Source: JANYJJ01 sp038241115
GTDB lineage: Bacteria; Pseudomonadota; Gammaproteobacteria; Burkholderiales; Burkholderiaceae_C
Direction: 5' to 3'
NCBI GenBank assembly: GCA_038241115.1
Contig: JBBRGA010000010.1
Coordinates: 1 to 42,762 of the forward strand
Length of the DNA: 42,762 nt
Part shown: one piece after another, positions 7,697 to 14,850 of the stretch
Layout: the number at the start of each line of letters is the position of its first letter
Position numbering within the stretch: position 1 is the stretch's first letter
Translations under genes and position numbers: made by a program
The notes under the pieces: generated by a model
Databases searched by the model: none
What the model was told of the DNA's origin: nothing
What the model saw: the letters and a program-made list of their open reading frames with translations, nothing else

Positions 7697-8490
7697 GCCA
7701 AGCGGAACCAGCGCCGCTGAAGATCGGCATGTCGGCCAGGCTGATGCACAAGCCGCCGCTGGAGCTCGGTTTTCGGAACAAGACGCTGCAGTACCTCGAA
7801 CAAGCAGCCGCGCACTGGATCATGGCCCACGGCGCGATGGTGCTGATGCTGCCCACGCTGGGTTTCGATGCCGAAGTTGAACGGCGGCGCGTTTCGGTGC
7901 GGCACTACGTCGACGCGCTCGACGGCCTGGTCATTCAGGGCGGTGCCGATGTCAGCCCGACCAGCTACGGCCAGCAGCCGCTGCGTCCCGAATGGGCCGG
8001 TGACATCGTGCGCGACCGTTACGAGATGGAGCTGCTTGAAGGCTTTCTCGCCCAGGGCAAACCGATCTTGGGCATCTGCCGCGGCTGTCAGCTCCTCAAC
8101 GTGGCCTTTGGCGGAACGCTGTACCAAGACATCGCCACCCAGCGCGACGGCGCCGAGCCTCACGTCGACGCGCAGCTCTACGATCAGCACAGCCACATGG
8201 TCGTGTTCGAGCCGGGTTCCAAGCTGGCCGATCTGTACAGCGGCAGCACGGGGGGCCGCGTGACCAGCATCCACCACCAGGCGGTGGACCGGCTGGGCGC
8301 CGACCTGCAGGTCGAAGCGCGTTCGGCGGAGGACGGTGTCGTCGAGGCCATCCGCGCGCGCGGCTCGAACTTCGTGGCCGGCGTGCAGTGGCACCCGGAG
8401 TTTCACGCGGTCAATCCAGGACTGCTGAGCAGCACACCGCTGCTCGACGGGTATCTGGCCGCCGCAAGAGCCTCGCAATCTGGGCGTTGA
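7693..8490 (+). CDS. Gamma-glutamyl hydrolase, peptidase C26 / PuuD-like
   Basis: A 265-residue class I glutamine-amidotransferase-fold hydrolase. The nucleophile is Cys129 in LGICRGCQLLN, and the His234/Glu236 dyad lies in GVQWHPEF; LDGLVIQGGADVSP is the other family signature. In PuuD the reaction is hydrolysis of gamma-glutamyl-GABA to GABA plus glutamate. No polyamine pathway genes are nearby, so the substrate is more likely the product of the YbdK-type ligase encoded just before it. I chose the GTG at 7693, which overlaps the preceding stop as GTGA and precedes the first conserved strand (KIGMSARL). An internal ATG at 7729 would cut into that strand. It is the last gene of the antiporter operon; the next gene is on the other strand. 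Confidence 0.88.
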   Translation: MSQAEPAPLKIGMSARLMHKPPLELGFRNKTLQYLEQAAAHWIMAHGAMVLMLPTLGFDAEVERRRVSVRHYVDALDGLVIQGGADVSPTSYGQQPLRPEWAGDIVRDRYEMELLEGFLAQGKPILGICRGCQLLNVAFGGTLYQDIATQRDGAEPHVDAQLYDQHSHMVVFEPGSKLADLYSGSTGGRVTSIHHQAVDRLGADLQVEARSAEDGVVEAIRARGSNFVAGVQWHPEFHAVNPGLLSSTPLLDGYLAAARASQSGR

Positions 8491-8581
8491 CCGAAACTGT
8501 GTTGGTCACTCGGACGCGACAGTCAGACGTGTCGCCGCCGTATGCCGCGACAAAAGCTTTGACCAGCGCCCGAAACCTGGG

Positions 8582-9442
8582 CTACGGGTTCGAACAAGGG
8601 TCTCGCTGCGCCAACGACCACGCCACAGCGCGGCGCGCGAGTGAGGCGGTGGCGTCGATGACCGGCACCGTGACGGGCGCGTTGAATTGACCCGATGTGC
8701 TGGCCAACACCAACGGAATCTCGGTACAGCCCAACACCAGGCTGCCCGCGCCACGACTGACCAAGGCCCGTGCCGCCGCGCCGAGCAATTCGCTGGCCTC
8801 AGCCAGTTTGCCGAGTTTGACGGCCCGAATGCCAGGCGTCACCAGCGTTGACATTTCCGTCGCGGTGGAAAAAGTCCACCGAGCACCGGCGTACCTTGCC
8901 GACTGTGCGGCGCGCGCCGGATACAGGCCCGATTCCAGGGTGGCTTCGGTGCACAACAGACCCAACGGCGCGCCGGCCGCCGGGCCAATTGAAGTGCCCG
9001 TTGACGTGCCGGTTGACCTGCCGCCGATGGCGTCTTCCAGAGCCGCGTCCACCATGTGCAGCATGGGCACTTGGAGCGCAGCTTCGAGCTCGGCAAACCA
9101 CAAATGCGCGGTGTTGCACGGCACAACGATCAGCCCGGCGCCGGCTTGAAGCAAACGCCTGCCGCTGCTGATCATCGCCGCCAGGGGCGACGCTCCTTCG
9201 CCGCGATAGGCTGTGATGCGGTCAGGAATTTGCGGGATGTTGCTGACGACCACCGGCACGTGGTCTTGGTCGCGGGTGGTGAAAGCGTCGGGCGTGGCGG
9301 CGATCAACTTCTGCATGAAGTCAACCGTCGCCAGCGGGCCCATGCCGCCCAAAACACCGACCACGCCGACCACACCGACCACGCCACTAACGCCATGACC
9401 TGGATCGCATGCCGCATCGAACGATTTCAGGATCGGCTGCAT
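8582..9442 (-). CDS. Aspartate/glutamate racemase family protein
   Basis: A 286-residue two-cysteine racemase of the Asp/Glu/hydantoin racemase superfamily. GVLGGMGPLATVDF is the N-terminal signature; the paired catalytic cysteines are in VVPCNTAH and VLGCTEIPL. It should interconvert L- and D-aspartate or glutamate without PLP in the cytoplasm. Two repeat-built insertions are odd: a Gly-Val run (GVVGVVGVVGVLG) directly before the signature loop, and a STGTSTGTS stretch near the middle. Both come from short tandem DNA repeats. The N-terminal 20 or so residues before the Gly-Val run are poorly conserved-looking, so a downstream GTG start is possible. A binding-protein gene ends 16 bp upstream of this start on the same strand, so the two probably share a transcript. 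Confidence 0.87.
   Translation of the reverse strand: MQPILKSFDAACDPGHGVSGVVGVVGVVGVLGGMGPLATVDFMQKLIAATPDAFTTRDQDHVPVVVSNIPQIPDRITAYRGEGASPLAAMISSGRRLLQAGAGLIVVPCNTAHLWFAELEAALQVPMLHMVDAALEDAIGGRSTGTSTGTSIGPAAGAPLGLLCTEATLESGLYPARAAQSARYAGARWTFSTATEMSTLVTPGIRAVKLGKLAEASELLGAAARALVSRGAGSLVLGCTEIPLVLASTSGQFNAPVTVPVIDATASLARRAVAWSLAQRDPCSNP
8982..9029. repeat. Degenerate 12-bp tandem repeat inside the racemase gene
   Basis: Four 12-bp units, two of them nearly identical (GTGCCCGTTGAC and GTGCCGGTTGAC), encode the STGT-type tetrapeptides of the racemase on the minus strand. The reading frame is kept because the unit is a multiple of three. Confidence 0.55.
9355..9390. repeat. 9-bp tandem repeat at the racemase N-terminus
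   Basis: Units CACCGACCA, CGCCGACCA, CACCGACCA and the degenerate CGCCACTAA follow one another. On the minus strand they encode the Gly-Val-Val repeats that precede the racemase glycine-rich signature. Copy-number change would add or remove three residues without a frameshift. Confidence 0.65.
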
Positions 9443-9458
9443 GGCGATTCCTTTGCCG

Positions 9459-10361
9459 TCAAGTGGCCGGTTTATCCGACAGCGCTTTGAGGTTGTCCAG
9501 CAGGTCTTTGCTCATCGGCGCATTCAGGTTGATTCCTTTGGGCGGGATCGGCGACTGGAACCACTTTTTGTAGAGCTTGTCGAAATCACCGCTCTTGATC
9601 AGGCCGGCCAAGGTGTCGTCCACCAGCTTCTTGAAGGCGGGGTCGTCGCGGCGCACCATGATGGCGTACGGCTCGACCTGTATCGCCTCGCCCACCACCG
9701 CCAAGTCGGCGGGGTTGACGGCACTGGCTTTCAAACCGTACAGCAGGATGTCGTCCATCGCAAAGGCTTCGGCGCGACCGGTTTGCACCAGCAAGGCCGA
9801 CTCGGCGTGGTCTTTCGCGCCCAACAAATCGATGTTGAGTTTTTTCTCTTCATTCAAATTGCGAATGATGCGGAAGTTGGTGGTGCCGGTGGTCGAGACC
9901 ACTTGCTTGCCCTTCAAGTCGTCCAGCGACTTGACGCTGGAGGTCGACTTCACCAAAAACTTCGTTCCTGTATAGAAAAAGTTTGTCGCAAAAGCCACTT
10001 GCTTTTGGCGCTCGCTGTTGTTGGTGGTGGAGCCGCATTCAATGTCGATGGTGCCGTTTTGCAGCAGCGGGATTCGGTTGGCAGAAGTCACGGCCTGGGT
10101 TTGCACCTTCAGGTCAGCGCGGCCGGTGGCCTTCTTTACTTCGTCCACCACCTTGGCGCAAATTTCCCAGGCAAAACCGGTGGGCTGGCCTTTGTCGTCG
10201 AGGTAAGAAAACGGAATCGACGCCTCGCGGTAAGACACCGTCATGCTGCCGCTGGCTTTGACTTTGTCCAGGGTCGATGTGGTTTGCGCTTGAGTCGCCG
10301 TGGCGCTCAGTGTTGAGGCAACAGCCAATGCGGCGGTCAGCAGTGAAGAATTAAATTTCAT
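9459..10361 (-). CDS. Glutamate/aspartate-type ABC transporter substrate-binding protein
   Basis: Periplasmic solute-binding protein of family 3 (GltI-like), 300 residues. The start at 10361 gives a standard signal peptide (Lys, hydrophobic core, cleavage near ATQAQ, about residue 26); an open frame runs 17 codons further upstream but would bury the signal. Visible family features are MTVSYREASIPFSYLDDKG, the Arg/Ser/Thr ligand contacts around IDIECGSTTNNSERQKQVAF, and a late DDPAFKKLVDD. It should bind acidic amino acids. No permease or ATPase gene lies beside it, so it either serves a transporter encoded elsewhere or works with the racemase gene 16 bp downstream. The pairing hints at uptake and racemisation of aspartate or glutamate (inference). 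Confidence 0.9.
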   Translation of the reverse strand: MKFNSSLLTAALAVASTLSATATQAQTTSTLDKVKASGSMTVSYREASIPFSYLDDKGQPTGFAWEICAKVVDEVKKATGRADLKVQTQAVTSANRIPLLQNGTIDIECGSTTNNSERQKQVAFATNFFYTGTKFLVKSTSSVKSLDDLKGKQVVSTTGTTNFRIIRNLNEEKKLNIDLLGAKDHAESALLVQTGRAEAFAMDDILLYGLKASAVNPADLAVVGEAIQVEPYAIMVRRDDPAFKKLVDDTLAGLIKSGDFDKLYKKWFQSPIPPKGINLNAPMSKDLLDNLKALSDKPAT

Positions 10362-10460
10362 GGACAGTCTTTTGATGAGTTGTTTGATAGGTTCTTCGAC
10401 AAGTAGAGGCAACTAGACACAAGTAGCGAATCAAAGCGGGCGGCTTGAATATCGACAGGC

Positions 10461-10504
10461 AAGGCGCACACAACACGCACGCAACGCGCACGAAACAAGC
10501 ACGC
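10461..10504. repeat. Degenerate 11-bp tandem repeat (4 units)
   Basis: Four 11-bp units, AAGGCGCACAC, AACACGCACGC, AACGCGCACGA and AACAAGCACGC, run end to end in the 284-bp intergenic space between the divergent binding-protein and RluF genes. Each starts with AA and contains GCAC at the same offset. The period is close to one helical turn. No gene or clear promoter was recognised in the rest of this space. Confidence 0.6.
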
Positions 10505-10645
10505 AGCGCGCCCATATTCTGACGCCCGAACATCTCAGGGAAAACCAGCCGCTCCAGACTCATCTGACCCGTTGCAAGCCGCGCGCCAGCAGCACCGACC
10601 TGCCGCCGGACGGCCATGCTCCAATTGGGGCGAAAGAAGGTTCCC

Positions 10646-12223
10646 ATGGTCACTCTCAAGCTGAATAAATCACCCAGATCCACCCCGCCCACCGACAAAC
10701 GGCGCGACGAGTCCGAGACGCGCGGCCCAGTGCGCGGAGCAGGCAGCGCGCCTCGCACGCGCCCGACGCTGGCACAGGCGCAAGACCAAAGGGCCGAGCA
10801 GGAGGCCCGCTACCAAGAGCAACTGCGCCAGCGTTTTGGCAGCAACACCCCGCCTGCATACAACCGCAGCGCCGCACCCGAGCAACCCCTCAGGGAGCCC
10901 CGCGCAGACCGTCAGCGCGCGCCTCAGCGAGACGCCTGGCCCGCACACCAGCAAAACCGGGGCTCGGCGCCGCGCCAAGCGCGTCAGGAAGATCCGCGTG
11001 ATGGACGCGATCCAGGCGATCCACGCGATCAAGGGCGGCATGTCCAAAGCCAGCCTGCCCAAGGCCAGCCGAACCCATACCGGCCCGATCAAGGTCAAGG
11101 TCAACGCCGTGCGGCCTTCGAGCCGCGTTATCAAAACGAGCAACAGCAGCCGCAGCCACGCCAGCAGCCGCGTTTTCAAAGGGAGCAGCAGCAGCATCCG
11201 CAGCCGCACCAACAGCCTGAACGGCAACCCGAACGGCAAACGGTTTGGCAACCCACAGCTCCCACTGATTTCCGCGACCGAAATGCGCGCGATGACCGTC
11301 TCTCAGAAAGGCCGCCGGCGTATCCACCAAAACGTCAGCCAGAGCGCGGGCCCGAGCCCTACAACGCACCCGCCGGTCGCGCCGCGCCGCGCGGTCGGGC
11401 CCCAAAAGGTCGTGATCGAGACGACGACGACTTCGACAACACGCCCGTGGCCGCGCCCGGCAGCATGCGGCTGTCCAAACGCATGAGCGAGCTGGGCATT
11501 TCGTCGCGCCGAGAAGCCGATGAATGGATACCCAAAGGTTGGGTGCGGGTGGACGGCCGCGTGGTCAGTGAACTCGGCTCGCGCGTGTTGCCCTCACAGC
11601 AAATCACGGTCGACGCGAAAGCCAAGTTCGTGCAGGCGCAGAAAGTCACGGTGATTTTGAACAAGCCGGTGGGCTACGTCAGCGGTCAGGCCGAAGACGG
11701 CTACGAGCCGGCGGTGGTGCTCATCAAGCCCGCCAACCAATGGCGCGAAGACCAGTCAGGCACGCGCTATTTGCTGACTCACTTGCGCGGCATCGCGCCT
11801 GCCGGACGCTTGGACATCGACTCGGTGGGCTTGCTGGTGCTGACGCAAGACGGCCGCATCGCCAAGCAACTCATCGGCGAAGACAGCGAGATGGAAAAGG
11901 AATATCTGGTGCGCGTCGAGCAAGCCCCCGAAGGCCTGTCAGACGCCGGCCTGGCCTTGCTGAATCACGGCCTGGAATTGGACGGCGAGGCGCTGCGCCC
12001 CGCCCTGGTCGAGTGGATCAACCAGGACCAACTGCGCTTTGTGCTCAAAGAAGGCAAGAAACGCCAAATCAGACGCATGTGCGAAGCCGTGGGTTTGAAG
12101 GTCACTGGCCTGAAGCGGGTTCGCATCGGCAACGTGATGCTGGGCGATTTGCCCGCCGGTGAATGGCGTTATCTGCGCGGCGATGAATCGTTTGTGCCGC
12201 TCAAGCCGCCGACGTCAGACTGA
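10646..12223 (+). CDS. rluF: 23S rRNA pseudouridine synthase RluF-like, with long disordered N-tail
   Basis: A 525-residue protein whose last 250 residues are a complete RsuA/RluB/RluF-type pseudouridine synthase. An S4 RNA-binding domain starts at residue 274 (MRLSKRMSELGISSRREAD), followed by LNKPVGYVSG, the catalytic Asp390 in GRLDIDSVGLL, EKEYLVRV, and the C-terminal KKRQIRRMCEAVG and GEWRYL. The last motifs and the YVS after NKPVG fit RluF (23S U2604) better than RluB. Residues 1-273 are low-complexity, rich in Gln, Arg, Pro and Asp, without hydrophobic core, and absent from E. coli RluF. AAGAAGG 6 bp upstream supports the ATG at 10646; an open frame extends 10 codons further. A T-rich run directly after the stop could be a weak terminator. 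The facing gene ends 28 bp away. Confidence 0.9.
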   Translation: MVTLKLNKSPRSTPPTDKRRDESETRGPVRGAGSAPRTRPTLAQAQDQRAEQEARYQEQLRQRFGSNTPPAYNRSAAPEQPLREPRADRQRAPQRDAWPAHQQNRGSAPRQARQEDPRDGRDPGDPRDQGRHVQSQPAQGQPNPYRPDQGQGQRRAAFEPRYQNEQQQPQPRQQPRFQREQQQHPQPHQQPERQPERQTVWQPTAPTDFRDRNARDDRLSERPPAYPPKRQPERGPEPYNAPAGRAAPRGRAPKGRDRDDDDFDNTPVAAPGSMRLSKRMSELGISSRREADEWIPKGWVRVDGRVVSELGSRVLPSQQITVDAKAKFVQAQKVTVILNKPVGYVSGQAEDGYEPAVVLIKPANQWREDQSGTRYLLTHLRGIAPAGRLDIDSVGLLVLTQDGRIAKQLIGEDSEMEKEYLVRVEQAPEGLSDAGLALLNHGLELDGEALRPALVEWINQDQLRFVLKEGKKRQIRRMCEAVGLKVTGLKRVRIGNVMLGDLPAGEWRYLRGDESFVPLKPPTSD

Positions 12224-12251
12224 CTTTTTTATTTTCTCTGGCAGCGCAGAT

Positions 12252-13352
12252 TCAGCCGATCTGCCCGGCGATGGCTTTGCCCACATCCTGCGTATTCGCC
12301 GTGCCGCCGAGGTCAGGCGTCTTGGGCGCATGCGCATCGCTCAGCACGGCCTCAATGGCGCCCAGCACCGCGTCGTGTGCTTCGCGGTGGCCCAAAAAGT
12401 CGAGCATCATCGCGGCCGACCAAATCTGACCAATCGGGTTGGCCAGTCCCTTGCCCGCAATGTCGGGCGCAGAGCCGTGCACCGGCTCAAACAAGCTCGG
12501 CCATTCGCGTGTCGGGTTGAGGTTGGCAGAAGGCGCAATCGCAATCGTGCCGGTGCACGCCGGGCCCAGGTCAGACAAGATGTCGCCAAACAAATTGCTG
12601 GCCACCACCACGTCGAAATGCTGAGGGCGCTGCACAAAGTGCGCCGTCAGGATGTCGATGTGAAATTGATCCACAGCCACTGCCGGGTAGTTTTTTGCCA
12701 TCTCGGCGACGCGCTCGTCCCAGTACGGCATGGTGATCGAAATGCCGTTGCTCTTGGTGGCCGAAGTGAGCTTGCTTCTGGGGCGCGACGCGGCCAACTC
12801 GAACGCAAACTTCAGCACGCGGTCCACGCCCACGCGCGACATCACCGTTTGCTGCATCACCACTTCGCGCTCGGTGCCCGCATACATGCGCCCGCCGATG
12901 CTGCTGTACTCGCCCTCGGTGTTTTCGCGCACGACCCACATGTCGATCTCGCCGGGCTTCAGCGCTTCGCCGGCACGGTTGACCAAAGGCGAGCGTATGC
13001 CTGGCATCAGGCGCGCCGGGCGCAGGTTCACGTACTGGTCAAAGTCACGTCGAAACTTGAGCAGCGAGCCCCACAGCGAGATGTGATCGGGCACTGTGGC
13101 GGGCCAACCTACCGCACCAAAAAAGATGGCCTCGTGGCCGCCGATCTGGTCCTTCCAGTTGGCCGGCATCATTTCGCCGTGACGCGCAAAGTAGGCGCAG
13201 TTGGCAAAGTCGAACGTGTCGAGTTGCAGTGCAATGTTGAATCGGCTGGCGGCGGCTTGCAGCACACGCAGGCCCTCCGGCATGACCTCGGTGCCGATGC
13301 CATCACCGGCAATGACGGCGACGCGGTGGGGGGCTTTGGGGGTTTGGCTCAT
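12252..13352 (-). CDS. ttuC: Tartrate dehydrogenase/decarboxylase (TtuC/DmlA type)
   Basis: A 366-residue NAD-dependent beta-decarboxylating dehydrogenase of the isopropylmalate/isocitrate dehydrogenase family. VIAGDGIGTEVMPEGL is the N-terminal signature; substrate-binding Arg residues lie in YVNLRPARLMPG and the metal site in SNLFGDILSDLGPA; EPVHGSAPDIAGKGLANPIG is the nucleotide-loop signature. The WVVRENTEGEYSSIGGR segment is characteristic of tartrate/D-malate dehydrogenases, not LeuB. It oxidises tartrate or decarboxylates D-malate in the cytoplasm. No transporter or LysR regulator for tartrate adjoins it, so it stands alone here. It is divergent from the BciA gene across about 225 bp. 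Confidence 0.92.
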   Translation of the reverse strand: MSQTPKAPHRVAVIAGDGIGTEVMPEGLRVLQAAASRFNIALQLDTFDFANCAYFARHGEMMPANWKDQIGGHEAIFFGAVGWPATVPDHISLWGSLLKFRRDFDQYVNLRPARLMPGIRSPLVNRAGEALKPGEIDMWVVRENTEGEYSSIGGRMYAGTEREVVMQQTVMSRVGVDRVLKFAFELAASRPRSKLTSATKSNGISITMPYWDERVAEMAKNYPAVAVDQFHIDILTAHFVQRPQHFDVVVASNLFGDILSDLGPACTGTIAIAPSANLNPTREWPSLFEPVHGSAPDIAGKGLANPIGQIWSAAMMLDFLGHREAHDAVLGAIEAVLSDAHAPKTPDLGGTANTQDVGKAIAGQIG

Positions 13353-13577
13353 GTTGTTTCCATAAAAAATCTCAGGTCGCTCTCAGGTTACTTTCCAGCG
13401 GCTCCAGACCAGCAAAAGAACCGGCACTTCATCGGCAAGAAAGCAGGCTCATCATTGCGGGCATTTTGGCGTTCGACAGCGTCTGCAGAACGACACAATG
13501 ACCAAGCTTATTTTCAACGCGAAGGTGTCGCAGCACACTTCACGCCTTGATGCGAATTGACCGCCACAAAAACTCTC

Positions 13578-14693
13578 ATGCCACCAGCCACTGATCCTGC
13601 TTTTGCCCAAACCAGCGCACCTTCGGCGCCAGTCCAGAAACGCATTTTCGTTCTGGGCGCCACCGGCACGATAGGCCGCGCCACAGTAGGCGCACTGCTG
13701 CGGCACGGACACGAAGTCGTTTGCTTCGTGCGGCCCCAAAGCCTGCGCAAAAGCGCGGCACAAAGCGCGGAAAACAGCGCGCCAAAAGGCGCGTCAAAAA
13801 GCAAGACCCAAAGCGATATAAAAAACACGCTCGCCACGCGCTTCGAGGCGCACAACTTCCCCGGTGCAACACTCCGATTCGGTGACGTCAGCAACCCTGA
13901 ATCATTGGCGCGTGACGGCTTCAAGGGTGAGCGTTTCGACGCCATGGTGTCGTGCATGGCGTCGCGCACCGGCGTGCCAAAAGACGCGTGGGCCATTGAC
14001 CATCTGGCGCATGTTCACGCGCTGGACGCAGCCAAGAACGCCGGTGCCACGCAGGTTGTGTTGTTGTCGGCCATCTGCGTCCAAAAGCCTCTGCTGGCCT
14101 TTCAACACGCCAAATTGGCTTTTGAAAAAGTGTTGATTGAAAGCGGGATCACTTACTCGATCGTTCGCCCCACGGCATTCTTTAAATCTCTGTCTGGTCA
14201 GGTAGAGCGTGTCAAAAAAGGCAAGCCATTTTTGGTGTTCGGAAACGGCGAACTGACCGCTTGCAAGCCCATCAGCGACGTTGATCTGGCCGACTACCTG
14301 GCCACTTGTCTGGTCGATTCACGCAAGCACAACCGCGTGTTGCCCATCGGCGGTCCGGGCCCTGCGATCACGCCCAGACAGCAAGGCGAGCACCTCTTCG
14401 CATTGCTGGGAAAGGAAGTGAAGTTCAAGCAAGTTCCGGTCAAGCTGCTCGACGTCATCATCAAGGTGCTGAGCACCGCCGGTCGCGTGTTTCCCGGCCT
14501 GAGCGCCAAGGCGGAATTGGCGCGCATCGGTCGTTACTACGCGACTGAATCAATGTTGGTCCTCGACGTCCAGACCGGCCGCTACGACGCCGATGCCACG
14601 CCTTCCACTGGCACGCAAACGCTGTTTGGCTACTACGGGCAATTGACGGCGGGAGCAGCCAGCGCCGAGCGCGGCGAGCACGCGGTTTTCTGA
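13578..14693 (+). CDS. bciA: BciA-type 8-vinyl reductase of (bacterio)chlorophyll synthesis
   Basis: NADPH-dependent reductase of the BciA/DVR family, which reduces the C8 vinyl group of divinyl (proto)chlorophyllide. GATGTIG at residues 27-33 is the Rossmann loop. The stretches VSCMASRTG, VLLSAICVQKPLLAFQHAKL, TYSIVRPTAFFKSL, CKPISDVDLADYL, VLPIGGPGPAITP and IGRYYATESMLVLD match, nearly word for word, what I recall of plant DVR, so the assignment is strong. Between strand 2 (FVRPQSL) and LATRFEAH lies a Lys/Ser/Ala-rich tetrapeptide repeat not found in plant DVR. Length is 371 residues. The start is either ATG 13578 or an in-frame TTG at 13557; neither has a good ribosome site. No other bch, crt or puf gene is visible, so it sits outside a photosynthesis cluster. 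Confidence 0.88.
   Translation: MPPATDPAFAQTSAPSAPVQKRIFVLGATGTIGRATVGALLRHGHEVVCFVRPQSLRKSAAQSAENSAPKGASKSKTQSDIKNTLATRFEAHNFPGATLRFGDVSNPESLARDGFKGERFDAMVSCMASRTGVPKDAWAIDHLAHVHALDAAKNAGATQVVLLSAICVQKPLLAFQHAKLAFEKVLIESGITYSIVRPTAFFKSLSGQVERVKKGKPFLVFGNGELTACKPISDVDLADYLATCLVDSRKHNRVLPIGGPGPAITPRQQGEHLFALLGKEVKFKQVPVKLLDVIIKVLSTAGRVFPGLSAKAELARIGRYYATESMLVLDVQTGRYDADATPSTGTQTLFGYYGQLTAGAASAERGEHAVF
13746..13829. repeat. Seven-unit degenerate 12-bp tandem repeat inside bciA
   Basis: Seven in-frame 12-bp units encode the tetrapeptides RKSA, AQSA, ENSA, PKGA, SKSK, TQSD and IKNT. Lys/Gln/Asn at the second place and Ser (or Gly/Asn) at the third recur in each unit. The array is adenine-rich relative to its surroundings and falls in the loop after strand 2 of the nucleotide-binding fold. 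Confidence 0.7.
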
Positions 14694-14850
14694 AGCCACG
14701 CTCTCAAGTCCAAGACGCGTCAAAACTTCGCAGCGCTGTATTTTTTCCGCCCGCAACCTGGGGCATGCGTCTGCAGATCCCGAGGCCAGAATCGGCGAAC
14801 GTGCTGGCTGGGTAACGGCCCCATCCCATCAACAGCTCAAGGAGACGCGC

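Noticed and set aside
7693..8490. Polyamine (puu) pathway gene puuD
   Set aside because: No other puu genes are nearby and the gene is overlapped with a YbdK-type ligase, so I named only the hydrolase family.
10836..11486. 216-codon frame within the rluF tail in another phase
   Set aside because: The RluF frame has the ribosome site and continues into the enzyme; the alternative lacks motifs and is expected from low-complexity DNA.
13526..13544. PpsR/CrtJ-type TGT-N12-ACA site before bciA
   Set aside because: The spacing is found only with CAC instead of ACA, so the consensus is not met.
13547..13560. FNR-like TTGAT-N4-ATTGA before bciA
   Set aside because: The right half matches only three of five consensus bases and it overlaps a possible start codon; too weak for an oxygen-control claim.
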